Source of the DNA: Caballeronia arationis
Lineage (GTDB): Bacteria > Pseudomonadota > Gammaproteobacteria > Burkholderiales > Burkholderiaceae
Length of the DNA: 64,000 nt
Assembly (NCBI RefSeq): GCF_001544975.2
Contig: NZ_FCOG02000021.1
Location: forward strand, 1 to 64,000
Direction of reading: 5' to 3'
Below are positions 7,680 through 17,747 of the stretch, piece after piece. Under the pieces are notes generated by a model. The model saw only the letters and a list, made by a program, of their open reading frames with translations. It was not told the DNA's origin and did not search any database. Both the position numbers and the translations under genes were made by a program. How positions within the stretch are numbered: the stretch's first letter is position 1; each line of letters opens with the position of its first letter.

Positions 7680-8255
7680 TCAGCCATTGCGGCCTTCGAG
7701 CAGGTCGGCCATATCGTCGGCGTGCTCTTCCTCGACCGCCAGGATTTCCTCGAACATGCGCCGCGTCGTCACGTCCTTATCGCCGAGATAGCGGATGATC
7801 TCGCGATAGGTGTCGATGGCGATGCGCTCGGCGATCAGGTTCTCGCGAATCATGTCGATGAGGTCCGACCCTTCCTTGTACTCCGAATGCGAGCGCGATT
7901 TCAGGCTGTCAGGCGCGAAATTCGGCTCACCGCCAAGCTGGACGATGCGTTCCGCGAGCGTGTCGGCGTGTTCCTGCTCCTCCGCGGCGTGCTCGGCGAA
8001 TTCGGTCGCGACGGCTTCCGAGTGAATGCCCTTCGCCATGAAATAGTGGCGCTTGTAACGCAACACGCAGACGATTTCGGTGGCGAGCGCGTCGTTCAGG
8101 AGCTTCAGCACGACTTCGCGGTCGGCGCCGTATGTCGACGTGACCGGACCGTCGTCCATGTGCTGGCGCGCGTCGGCGCGGATCTTCTCGACATCCAGGA
8201 CGAACGGGTCCTTCGACTGAACCGGCTCGGCTTTTGCAGCAGACGATTTCGACAT
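7680..8255 (-). CDS. Ferritin-like diiron protein (bacterioferritin-type)
   Basis: A 191-residue four-helix protein. Possible diiron ligands fall at the expected spacing: E60, then E93xxH96, E143, then E175xxH178. The first 40 residues are a polar extension before helix A. Such proteins store iron or detoxify iron with peroxide; it could also belong to the DPSL-like ferritin relatives. AGGAG precedes the ATG at good distance. It lies between a two-component regulator and two DUF1328 membrane proteins on the same strand, which hints at a stress regulon. Confidence 0.8.
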   Translation of the reverse strand: MSKSSAAKAEPVQSKDPFVLDVEKIRADARQHMDDGPVTSTYGADREVVLKLLNDALATEIVCVLRYKRHYFMAKGIHSEAVATEFAEHAAEEQEHADTLAERIVQLGGEPNFAPDSLKSRSHSEYKEGSDLIDMIRENLIAERIAIDTYREIIRYLGDKDVTTRRMFEEILAVEEEHADDMADLLEGRNG

Positions 8256-8410
8256 TTAATGCTCCTGGCAAAGTGGTGTGGAGTGACATCGGGCGCCGGC
8301 GGCGGCGCTTCACGAAGCTTGTCGCGTCAATTCATCGCGTCAATCGTCCGGTCCAGAGCACGCGGCGTGCCCGGTACCCGGCGGACGCGAGCGCGCCGGG
8401 ACGGTCCGCG

Positions 8411-8572
8411 TCAGGTCCTGAACACGCCGAGCAGCAGCGTGACCGCGAACACCACGAGAAAAATGTAAAACAGGATCTTCGCGATTTCAGCCGCGCCCGC
8501 GGCGATGCCCGTGAAACCGAACACGGCCGCGATGATCGCGATCACGAAAAAAACGGCGGCGTAATGAAGCAT
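8411..8572 (-). CDS. DUF1328 (YtjA-like) small membrane protein, copy 1
   Basis: A 53-residue protein, almost wholly two hydrophobic helices. It starts [20 protein letters not shown] and contains the family signature [21 protein letters not shown] lies at ideal distance before the ATG. The family is widespread in proteobacteria, predicted inner-membrane, stress-associated in several species and of unknown function. A second copy lies 169 bases upstream in the same direction. Confidence 0.88.
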   Translation of the reverse strand: MLHYAAVFFVIAIIAAVFGFTGIAAGAAEIAKILFYIFLVVFAVTLLLGVFRT

Positions 8573-8741
8573 GGCGACCCTCCTTGAGGTGTGGAACGGC
8601 CGACGGCAGAACCCGCGCGCAGTGGCGACGGGCGCAACCCGGCGAACCCGTCAGCGTCGAAAAGAAGGCGACTCGGAAATTCAGGGGGCGGCGGCGCAAA
8701 AGAGAAAGACAGCGCGGGCCGCCCGGACGATCAGCGCGTCG

Positions 8742-8918
8742 CTAATCGACTATTTTCTTGGTGACGACGAATCCGAGCACGAGGAAGACCACGCACAGGA
8801 TCAGGAACAGCACGAACAGGAACTTCGCGATGCTGGCGGCGCCCGCGGCGATGCCGGTAAAGCCCAGCAGACCGGCGACCACGGCCACGATCGCGAAAAA
8901 CAAAGCCCACTTCAACAT
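8742..8918 (-). CDS. DUF1328 (YtjA-like) small membrane protein, copy 2
   Basis: A 58-residue paralogue of the protein at 8411-8572. It begins [20 protein letters not shown] and shares [14 protein letters not shown]. It has two membrane helices and a short charged tail, TKKIVD. The stop is TAG at 8742-8744. It is divergent from the histidine kinase at 9102, so the 183 bases between should carry both promoters. Confidence 0.85.
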   Translation of the reverse strand: MLKWALFFAIVAVVAGLLGFTGIAAGAASIAKFLFVLFLILCVVFLVLGFVVTKKIVD

Positions 8919-9101
8919 GATCGTTCCCCGTGTGAAAGTTTGACTGGCTGATCGATGTTAGTAGTCTCCGTCCGACAATGCATCCGGGCAGGCGCCTTTT
9001 TTGCTGTGGGAATCCACTGACACGCGCTTTCAACGAGCCTGGCCCGAGCCTTCGCGCCGCGCGCGAGACCGGTTCACGCCCCACTACGACGAAAAAGTCA
9101 A

Positions 9102-10586
9102 ATGAACAAAGCAATACCGGCTGCCGCGATTCGGCGGGCGCCCGCGCAAAAGCGGGGTAATCCGGGACGCGTCGCCCGCCTGAACGACTTCATGCGCCGC
9201 TGGAGCTGGGCGGTCGCGATGACGGTTGCGATCGTCATCACGGTCGGCGGGCTCGTCATTCTGGAGTCGGGGCGCATGCGCATCGCCGCCGAATACGAGG
9301 TCGCGCTCGACGCCAAGGGCGCCACCACGCAACTGACCGAACTCGCCGCCGAGATCGCGACGCTTACCGCCGACGAACGCGCCTACGTGCTCGCGCCCGA
9401 AGCGTCGCGTGCCGCATACGCCGAGCATTTCGGGCAGGCGACGGCCCGGATTCGCCGGATCATCGCCTCGCTCGACGGCTACTATCACCGCAAGGCCGAC
9501 GACACCGCGCTCGCGAGCTTCGCGCAGGTGAGCGGCGCCGTCGATGCGCAGATCGCCGCCGGGCTCGCGACGCTGTCGAACCCCGCGATCGCTGCCGATT
9601 CCGCCCGTGCGCTCGCGCTCAAGACGCCCGAAGGCGGCGAGATCCTGGAAAGCACGCTGGCGCTTTTGCGCCTGACGGAGGAACGCCGCGCGCAGCACGC
9701 ACTCGATTCGAGCCGCGCCGACCAGCGCATCTCGACGTTCTGCGTCGGCGCGCTGTGCGCGCTCAATATCGTGTTGTTCCTGCTGCTGTTTCGCAATCTG
9801 GGGATTCAACTGGACAAGCAGGATCGCGTGCAGAAAAAGCTCATCACGCAGCAGGAGGAACTCGACCAGCTCGTGTTCGAGCGCACGCGTCAGCTCGAAG
9901 CGCTCGCGTGGCACTTGCAGTCGGTGAGCGAGAATGAAAAAACCGAGCTTGCGCGCGAGCTTCACGACGAACTCGGCTCGATCCTGACCGCGAGCAAGAT
10001 GGATGTCGCGTGGGTCAACGGCAAACTGAAGCACACGGAACCCGCGATGGCCGAGAAGCTCGCGCGCGCACTGGCGAACCTCGACCAGGGAATCGCGCTC
10101 AAGCGCCGGATCATCGAAGACATGCGGCCTACCGTGCTTGCGAACTTCGGGCTCGTCACGGCACTCTCCACGCTCGCCGACGAAGCGGCGCAGCGCAACG
10201 GCTGGACCGTCGGACTCGCGCTTCCGGAGAGCGACGTGAAGCTCGGTGACGAGATCGAAATCGCGCTCTTTCGGGTGGCGCAGGAGTCGCTCACGAACGC
10301 GGCGAAGTATGCGCACGCGAGTGGCATCGAGATTGCGCTGACGCTCGACGCCGAGCGCGTGTCGCTGCATATCGCCGATGACGGTGTGGGCATTCGTCCG
10401 CAGGATCTGAAGCGCACGCACACGCATGGTTTGCTCGGCATGCGCCAGCGTGTGTCCGCGCGTGGCGGTCGCATCGAGATCGAGCCGCGCGTGCCGCACG
10501 GCACGAGCATCCGCGCGACCTTGCCACGCGCGCGCACGGACGCGAAGCAAACGGCTGCGCAGGACGCGGGAATTCCGCTCGCGTAG
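9102..10586 (+). CDS. HisKA_3-type membrane sensor histidine kinase
   Basis: A 494-residue inner-membrane kinase. Two membrane segments (about 35-54 and 212-230) enclose a mostly helical periplasmic sensor of about 155 residues, resembling a CHASE3 or four-helix bundle. A coiled coil around 235-275 leads to the phosphoacceptor H288 in ARELHDELG. The ATPase part has AQESLTNAAKYAHAS (N box), IADDGVGI and HGLLGMRQRV. This class phosphorylates NarL-type regulators, and one lies close by at 6963-7595, separated by the ferritin and DUF1328 genes and facing the other way. The signal is unknown. The ATG has a weak ribosome binding site. Confidence 0.87.
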   Translation: MNKAIPAAAIRRAPAQKRGNPGRVARLNDFMRRWSWAVAMTVAIVITVGGLVILESGRMRIAAEYEVALDAKGATTQLTELAAEIATLTADERAYVLAPEASRAAYAEHFGQATARIRRIIASLDGYYHRKADDTALASFAQVSGAVDAQIAAGLATLSNPAIAADSARALALKTPEGGEILESTLALLRLTEERRAQHALDSSRADQRISTFCVGALCALNIVLFLLLFRNLGIQLDKQDRVQKKLITQQEELDQLVFERTRQLEALAWHLQSVSENEKTELARELHDELGSILTASKMDVAWVNGKLKHTEPAMAEKLARALANLDQGIALKRRIIEDMRPTVLANFGLVTALSTLADEAAQRNGWTVGLALPESDVKLGDEIEIALFRVAQESLTNAAKYAHASGIEIALTLDAERVSLHIADDGVGIRPQDLKRTHTHGLLGMRQRVSARGGRIEIEPRVPHGTSIRATLPRARTDAKQTAAQDAGIPLA

Positions 10587-10809
10587 GAGGACGCCGACAT
10601 TAATAGCGGAAGCGGCCGACATGAAAAACACATGCACGCCTACAGCCTGCGCATCGCGCTTTTTTTATGATGGTTCGGACCGGTGGTCGATCGAACCCGT
10701 TCTGGTCGATGATGCCCAGGGAAGAAAAGCTCCGCGCGACGCGCAGGGCGAACTCAACAACGATGCGCGACGCTACGCTCACGCATCTCCAACTGCTAGG
10801 GGAACACTC
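10587..10809 (+). other. Intergenic region between the kinase and the entericidin gene
   Basis: A run of seven T residues (10660-10666) follows a weak GCG/CGC stem and may end the kinase transcript. The rest should hold the entericidin promoter; I saw no convincing hexamers. Confidence 0.3.
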
Positions 10810-10944
10810 ATGACTCGACTCATCGCTTTGTTGCTGATCGCTGGCACGGCTGCCCTCGCGGGCTGCAATACGATGTCCGGTGCGGGCCAGGATATTTCGA
10901 AGGGCGGCCAGGCCATTACGAACTCCGCCGAAGAACACAAGTAA
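10810..10944 (+). CDS. Entericidin-type small lipoprotein
   Basis: A 44-residue lipoprotein of the EcnA/EcnB family. A hydrophobic signal ends in the lipobox LAGC with lipidated C19. The mature part, NTMSGAGQDISKGGQAITNSA, is the entericidin signature. In E. coli EcnA and EcnB form an antidote/toxin-like pair linked to stationary phase; here only one copy is present, closer to EcnB by its spacing. AGGGGA precedes the ATG. A strong terminator follows. Confidence 0.9.
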   Translation: MTRLIALLLIAGTAALAGCNTMSGAGQDISKGGQAITNSAEEHK

Positions 10945-11011
10945 GGACAAGGACCGCGCGAACTGCCGCGCAGCGCGGTTCACAACGATTCGTGACGCGC
11001 GTTACCTGTCG

Positions 11012-11041
11012 GCCCGTCGCTTTCAGCGGCGGGCTTTTTTT
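11012..11041 (+). terminator. Intrinsic terminator after entericidin
   Basis: GCCCGTCGCT pairs with AGCGGCGGGC around a TTC loop, with one G-T wobble, and is followed by seven T residues. Confidence 0.92.
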
Positions 11042-11111
11042 CGTGCTGCGTCGATGTGCCGGCGAATTGCTTCCGACGTGCTTCCGACAGATTGCGTGTG
11101 CCGTAAAAACA

Positions 11112-11140
11112 AAGGCCTTCGCTTTCGCGAAGGCCTTTTT
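11112..11140. terminator. Bidirectional terminator between convergent genes
   Basis: AAGGCCTTCGC (11112-11122) pairs perfectly with GCGAAGGCCTT (11127-11137) around TTTC. T-runs follow on both strands, so it serves as a second terminator for entericidin and as the terminator for the DUF4397 gene. Confidence 0.92.
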
Positions 11141-11178
11141 GCTTCCCCTCACGCGATTCGCGTCGCGCTTATCCTGCG

Positions 11179-11961
11179 TTACTGCGTGTCCGGCAATTCG
11201 ATCGCCGGCGTCTGCGTATTGCCGCCCTGCGCGACGAGCAAGCGGATCTTGTTCGGGATCACTTGCGAAAGCGCGTTGCCGGCAGGCAGTGTCGTCACGA
11301 GCCAGTCGGCATTGTTGCCGAGGTCGAACGAAGCGGACTTGTAGACCGGCGTCTTCGATCCCGGCAGCGTCGCGATCAGCTGATAGGTCCCGCCCGAGAC
11401 ATACAGCGAATCCTGGGTCGTCGCCGGGACGGCGTTCTTGTACGCGACGCCTGCCATCGTCGGGCTGACCGTGCTGATGCTGGCACCCGGCGCGACGAGA
11501 TAGAGGTCGAGATTCTGTGCATTCGCCGACGCGTTGAAGCCCCGCACGCGCGCGCTCGTCGACAACAGGCCCTTGTCGAACGGATCGTCGATGACGGCGA
11601 TCGACGGCAGGAAGCCCGCATCAGGCAGCGCGATCACGGTGTACTCGTGGCCCTTCGCGGCGTTGCTGATGGTCGAGTCGGTGGCGAGCTGCGTCGTCGT
11701 GTTGACGGAAGCGTACGAGAAGGTCTGGGCGCCCGTGTTGATGGTGGCGAAGTTCGTGACTGCCTTGTAGGCGAGGTTCGCCTGCAGGATGTGACCGTTG
11801 TTATAGAAGTCGACGTTCGGAGCGCTCGGAATCGCGTGGATGAAGTGGACTTCGGGCGGCGTCACGCCGAGTTCCTTGCCGACGTCGTCTGAGCTGCCGC
11901 CGCAGGCGGAGAGGATCGATGCGGCACAAGCAAGCGCGGTCACGGTGCGGATGAGCTTCAT
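11179..11961 (-). CDS. DUF4397-domain lipoprotein
   Basis: A 260-residue lipoprotein. The signal peptide ends with lipobox LSAC (C20) followed by GGSS. The mature protein contains the DUF4397 pattern of beta strands, beginning VHFIHAIPSAPNVDFYNNG and repeating around residue 145 with RVRGFNASANAQNLDLYLV. The family is predicted to be a surface or periplasmic beta-sandwich of unknown function. AAAGGTG precedes the ATG. It stands alone, with a shared terminator at 11112-11140. Confidence 0.85.
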   Translation of the reverse strand: MKLIRTVTALACAASILSACGGSSDDVGKELGVTPPEVHFIHAIPSAPNVDFYNNGHILQANLAYKAVTNFATINTGAQTFSYASVNTTTQLATDSTISNAAKGHEYTVIALPDAGFLPSIAVIDDPFDKGLLSTSARVRGFNASANAQNLDLYLVAPGASISTVSPTMAGVAYKNAVPATTQDSLYVSGGTYQLIATLPGSKTPVYKSASFDLGNNADWLVTTLPAGNALSQVIPNKIRLLVAQGGNTQTPAIELPDTQ

Positions 11962-12306
11962 GTCTTCACCTTTATTATCGATTGATGTTGATCGTTATTC
12001 GGGGCCTTCGTGCGTTCGATGGAACGCCTGGCCGGCCCGCTTTTCTTCCCCGGGGCACCGTTCGACGGATGCGCATTCGCACGGCGCCGGATGGGTGCAC
12101 ACAGAGCAACCGATGTGCCGCTATGGGCATGGATGGAGCGTGGCTTGGACGCCGCGCCCGGTGGGATAAGGCGCTTGCCTGATTTAGAGTTTTCGCTCGA
12201 ACCGGGCGATTGGTGCAGGGCGTATCGGACCCGGCTTCGCAAGTCTTACGCGGTATTTCCCATGTCTTACATCGTGGCTGTCGTTCAATACGGAGCGCGG
12301 CCCCCC
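11962..12306. other. Intergenic region without a supported gene
   Basis: About 345 bases between two minus-strand genes. Frames present are Arg/Pro/Gly-rich shadows with no ribosome binding site. The DUF4397 promoter should lie in the AT-richer first 50 bases, ATTATCGATTGATGTTGATC. Confidence 0.35.
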
Positions 12307-13269
12307 TCAGACGATTCCGCGCCGCCGATAATCAAACCAGAACGACAACCCGACGCTGATCAAAATGACAACGGTCGCAATGACCGTCCAGCGCGTGATG
12401 ACTTCGCCGAGCAGGAGCGCACCGAGCGCCACCGCGACGACAGGATTCACGTACATGCAACTGCTCGCGATGATCGGGCTCGTATGCCGGATCAGATACC
12501 CATACGCGACATACGCGGCCATCGTCCCGATCAGCATCAGATAGAGAAACGAAGCGAACGGCACGAAGCCGACGCTAACGATCCGCTCGCCCGAAAGCCA
12601 GGCGACGATCGTGGAAATCGTGCCGCCGAGCCCGATCTGCAGGGCCGTCGAAACGAAGAGATCGGACGGCAGCTTGAGCTTCCCGGCGAGATGCGCGCCG
12701 CCCGCCCAGAAGATCGCGCCGCACAGGATCGCAAGGCTGCCTGCCGTCGAGCCCGACGACGTGTCGCCGTGATTCAGGAGCGCAATCCCGACCAGCCCGA
12801 GTCCGACCGCGACCCATTCGCCCCTGGCGATCTTGCGGCCCGTGAGCGCGGCGATGACCGTCGCGAAGAGCGGGACCGTCGCGACCATCACGGCCGCCGT
12901 ACCTGTTTCTACCGTGCGCATGCCGAACGCGAGCATCCCGCTCGACAGCCCGACGAGCAGCGTCCCGACAATCGCCGCATTGCGGATCTCGGCGCCGGTC
13001 GGCCAGATCGGCTTCTTGCGCGCCGCGAAGATAAAAAGCCCGATGCCGGCGAAAAGATTACGCAGGCCGGACAGCATCAGCGGAGGAAACGACGCGAGCG
13101 ACAGATGCACCGCCATGTACGTCGATCCCCACACGATATAGACGACGGCGAGCGCCAGCGCGACCCTGCCCTGTTGCGTCTGCGGCAAACGGAACGGAAA
13201 ACGGTCGGGAAGATTGAACGGCAGGCTGGACGGCAGCTTCGGCAGCTGCGGCGGTTGCGTGACAGACAT
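12307..13269 (-). CDS. yedA: EamA-family exporter, YedA-like
   Basis: A 320-residue drug/metabolite transporter with ten helices in two EamA repeats. The first repeat starts VVYIVWGSTYMAVHLSL and has RNLFAG. The second has AGGAHLAGKL and ends in SSCMYVNPVVAVALGALLLGE, the typical last-helix pair. A Pro-rich cytosolic leader of about 30 residues precedes helix 1. YedA-type members export amino acids or related metabolites; the substrate here is unknown. The symbol rests on family resemblance. It is divergent from thiC. Confidence 0.75.
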   Translation of the reverse strand: MSVTQPPQLPKLPSSLPFNLPDRFPFRLPQTQQGRVALALAVVYIVWGSTYMAVHLSLASFPPLMLSGLRNLFAGIGLFIFAARKKPIWPTGAEIRNAAIVGTLLVGLSSGMLAFGMRTVETGTAAVMVATVPLFATVIAALTGRKIARGEWVAVGLGLVGIALLNHGDTSSGSTAGSLAILCGAIFWAGGAHLAGKLKLPSDLFVSTALQIGLGGTISTIVAWLSGERIVSVGFVPFASFLYLMLIGTMAAYVAYGYLIRHTSPIIASSCMYVNPVVAVALGALLLGEVITRWTVIATVVILISVGLSFWFDYRRRGIV

Positions 13270-13518
13270 CCATCACTCCGCTTCGGCCAGGATTGCAGAC
13301 AGATCCGCTGGCACACCGTCGGGACGGGCAGCCGGAGAACGACGCGCATGCGAGAGGGGCGTCGCGGCAAGACGGGCAAGACAGGACAACATGGCGGAAT
13401 GCGGAAGGATGTCGGGCGAAAAACGTGGCCGCCGCGCGTACTAGGGAAAGTACGGAAATCGCGGTGCCCGCCATTATGCAGTAAGCACTCTGTGCGCGAA
13501 GCGCAGTGTTACAGATGG

Positions 13519-13546
13519 TTGCCAAGACGCCACGGTGCGGTGTAAC
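13519..13546 (+). promoter_or_regulatory. Promoter candidate for the riboswitch-thiC transcript
   Basis: TTGCCA (13519-13524) and TGTAAC (13541-13546) are separated by 16 bases. The implied start at about 13553 lies just before the first helix of the riboswitch. Confidence 0.5.
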
Positions 13547-13558
13547 GTAGCGGCTGCT

Positions 13559-13696
13559 AACGCGGGGGTCCTGCGCTGCGCATCGCAATCCGTCGAAACT
13601 TCGCATCGTCGAAGGTCCGAACGGGGTTGCCCGCGCATCGTGGGTGAGAAATACCCTTTGAACCTGATCTGGATAATGCCAGCGCAGGGAAGCGTT
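13559..13696 (+). promoter_or_regulatory. TPP (thi-box) riboswitch controlling thiC
   Basis: The conserved core is unmistakable: GGTGAGAAATACCC (13643-13656) then ACCTGATCTGGATAATGCC (13662-13680) and AGCGCAGGGAAGCG. The closing helix pairs AACGC (13559-13563) with GCGTT (13692-13696). The pyrophosphate-side core is intact. The third arm, between GGGGGT and the GAGAAATACCC segment, is about 75 bases, far longer than the roughly 20 in the E. coli thiM aptamer. Thiamine pyrophosphate binding is expected to repress thiC. The 165 bases from the aptamer to the ATG hold the expression platform. Confidence 0.96.
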
Positions 13697-13780
13697 CGGG
13701 TTTCACCGCGCAGGGTTCTTCTCACTCTCACGCAACCTCCGAAGCCCGAAACTCCTTCCGTCTCGTTCCTCCCTGTTTAG

Positions 13781-15793
<2,013 letters not shown>

Positions 15794-15878
15794 TCGCAGC
15801 TGATCGCAGCTGGTCGAAAGGGCGCCGCCCGGCGCCGAAATTACCAGCCGGGCGGACAAGCTGACAAACGAGTTGCCA

Positions 15879-15920
15879 AAACGGCCCGTCGCGCGAGATG
15901 CGCGACGGGCCGTTTCATTT
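15879..15920 (+). terminator. Intrinsic terminator of thiC
   Basis: A 16-bp perfect stem starts AAACGGCCCGTCGCGC (15879-15894), with loop GAGAT and the complement at 15900-15915, then CATTTC. The T-run is short but the stem is very stable. Confidence 0.75.
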
Positions 15921-16179
15921 CTGAACCATCGCGCCCGAACGCCCGTGCAGAAAGCTCGCCCGCGAGGTTGCAAAACCATCGCAGCAATCAGGCACTTTTC
16001 CTGCTTGATCATGGATGGGCCGACAAAAACTGATGTCGATGCATGGCTCCAACAAGAATCAGCCGCAAGGATGCACGCACGTCGCGTCTACTGCGGCGGC
16101 CCGGCACCCGATAAAAGGGACGCTGCCAAGGCGCTCGCGCCGGGCCGCATCACCCTGATAAACATATTGGAGAGTCGAA

Positions 16180-16392
16180 ATGAAAAATATCAAACAGATC
16201 GGCGCTGCTGCTCTCGTCGTCGCATTGCTCGGCGGCCTCACCGCGTGCGACAGCATGACCACACGGCAACGCGATACCGCTGTCGGGGCGGGGGTCGGCG
16301 GGGCGGCGGGCGCATTGGTCGGCGGCAGCGCGCTGTCGACGCTCGGTGGCGCGGCCGTCGGCGGTGTGATCGGCAATCAGGTCGGCAAGTAG
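16180..16392 (+). CDS. OsmB-like glycine-zipper lipoprotein
   Basis: A 70-residue lipoprotein. The signal ends LTAC with lipidated C23. The remainder holds a glycine-zipper helix pair, AVGAGVGGAAGALVGG and GGAAVGGVIGNQVG. This matches OsmB and related osmotically induced outer-membrane lipoproteins. TTGGAGAG precedes the ATG. It has its own transcription unit between thiC and the YPA-repeat lipoprotein. Function is inferred from family only. Confidence 0.85.
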   Translation: MKNIKQIGAAALVVALLGGLTACDSMTTRQRDTAVGAGVGGAAGALVGGSALSTLGGAAVGGVIGNQVGK

Positions 16393-16593
16393 GACGGGGT
16401 TTGCGCTGCGGATTTGCGTGCATGTGAGCGCGCGCCGCAGCGTCTAAAATAAACAGGTACATCCGAATTCAGCTTCGAGCACCCGCTCTCACGCCAGTCA
16501 GCCGACGATGCGCCAAGCTCTTTTCGCCGACCCGTTCGATGCAGCGCGCGAACGATGCAGTACCCAAGGCAGTAGCAAGAAAGGAGCAGCATC

Positions 16594-17058
16594 ATGAATC
16601 CGAAACTCTCGTTGACGGCGCTCGCGAGCGCCGTCGCATTGAGCGGATGTTATTACGTCGGCCCTTACGGCTATTCGGCCTACCCTCCCTATCCCGGTTA
16701 TCCGGTTGTCGGCGCGGCCTATACGCAGCAGGAAGTGCCAGTCGGCACGCAAAGCACGACGCAATCAGGCGATCCCGCCACGACCACTACGACGACGCAG
16801 TACGTCGTCGCGCAGCCGCCCGCTGCTTACTCGACCTATCCGGCGTACTACCCCGCCTATCCTTATCCGGCTTACCCGGCGTATCCGGCCTATCCGGCTT
16901 ATTACGGTTACGGCTACCCCTCGATCTCGGTCGGCTTCGGCTACTGGGGCGGCGGAGGCTGCTGCTGGGGCGGCCACGGAGGGTGGCATGGCGGTGGCGG
17001 CGGCTGGCACGGCGGCGGAAGCGGCTGGCATGGCGGCGGCATGGGACACAGCCACTGA
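16594..17058 (+). CDS. Tyr/Pro- and Gly/His-rich lipoprotein
   Basis: A 154-residue predicted lipoprotein with lipobox LSGC (C19). The mature chain has three parts: a YPPYPGYP opening, tandem YPA repeats around residues 88-105, and a Gly/Trp/His-rich tail with repeated WHGGG units ending MGHSH. Two cysteines (GGCCWGG) precede the tail. I do not recognise a named family; similar low-complexity outer-membrane lipoproteins occur in Burkholderia. Histidines could bind metal, which is inference. AAAGGAG precedes the ATG. Confidence 0.75.
   Translation: MNPKLSLTALASAVALSGCYYVGPYGYSAYPPYPGYPVVGAAYTQQEVPVGTQSTTQSGDPATTTTTTQYVVAQPPAAYSTYPAYYPAYPYPAYPAYPAYPAYYGYGYPSISVGFGYWGGGGCCWGGHGGWHGGGGGWHGGGSGWHGGGMGHSH
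16864..16899 (+). repeat. Four 9-bp tandem repeats encoding YPA
   Basis: Units TATCCGGCT, TACCCGGCG, TATCCGGCC and TATCCGGCT are in tandem and in frame. Copy number could vary between strains. Confidence 0.75.
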
Positions 17059-17344
17059 CTCGTACGACGCCGAGCCCCGCGTTGCCGTCGTGTAACGCAA
17101 TGCGGCCAAACGCACGCAGTTGTATCGTCGATGTAACGTTTTTTCGCTGCCGGATTAATACTGCTGGCGGGTCGCTCCGGCCCTCCGGCTTCCTTCCCTT
17201 TGCCGGCAAGGCTCCCTGATCTGCGAGCGCTGCTCTGGCACGCTTTTCGCTAGATGATTTCTCGTTATATGTCGCGGCGGCTCGCGTTCCTGCGCACAGC
17301 CCGCCATGCGTCTCGCTTACACACTCGCCTGAAGGGGAACGGAC

Positions 17345-17461
17345 ATGATGGCCTTCGCGTTTTTCCTGCTGTGGATGCTCGCTTCTCTCGGCCTCTTGAC
17401 GATCTGGGTATTCCGCAGCACGCCGGCCGTCGAACGCGATACCGTCGAAGCCAAGACCTAA
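17345..17461 (+). CDS. Small single-pass membrane protein
   Basis: A 38-residue frame starting MMAFAFFLLWMLASLGLLTI. One hydrophobic helix (about 3-23) is followed by a charged tail, VERDTVEAKT. GAAGGGGA lies at good distance before the first ATG, which supports translation. The family is not recognised. It precedes the lactate permease by 286 bases on the same strand; shared regulation is possible but unproven. Confidence 0.6.
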   Translation: MMAFAFFLLWMLASLGLLTIWVFRSTPAVERDTVEAKT

Positions 17462-17747
17462 CTCACAGGTCGCGAGGACCGCGTGCCGACCGAATCCGCC
17501 AGCCCGCGCGGCGGGTGAGCGCACGCGCACACCGCCTCGCAGTCGACCATTCTCACCTTGACTGGCACGATCCCCGCTCTATGCTTAGTCATTGCGCGTT
17601 ATGCAACTGCTTAAGCTGAGGAAACCAATGGCGCCGGCCGCTCGTTTCGGCGCCTTCACAGCCACGGCATAGAACACGTTTTCACTCCACGCGCGCCTGT
17701 TCTCGACTCGAAAGACAACACCAAGAGTCAAACACCCTGGAGGCGAC

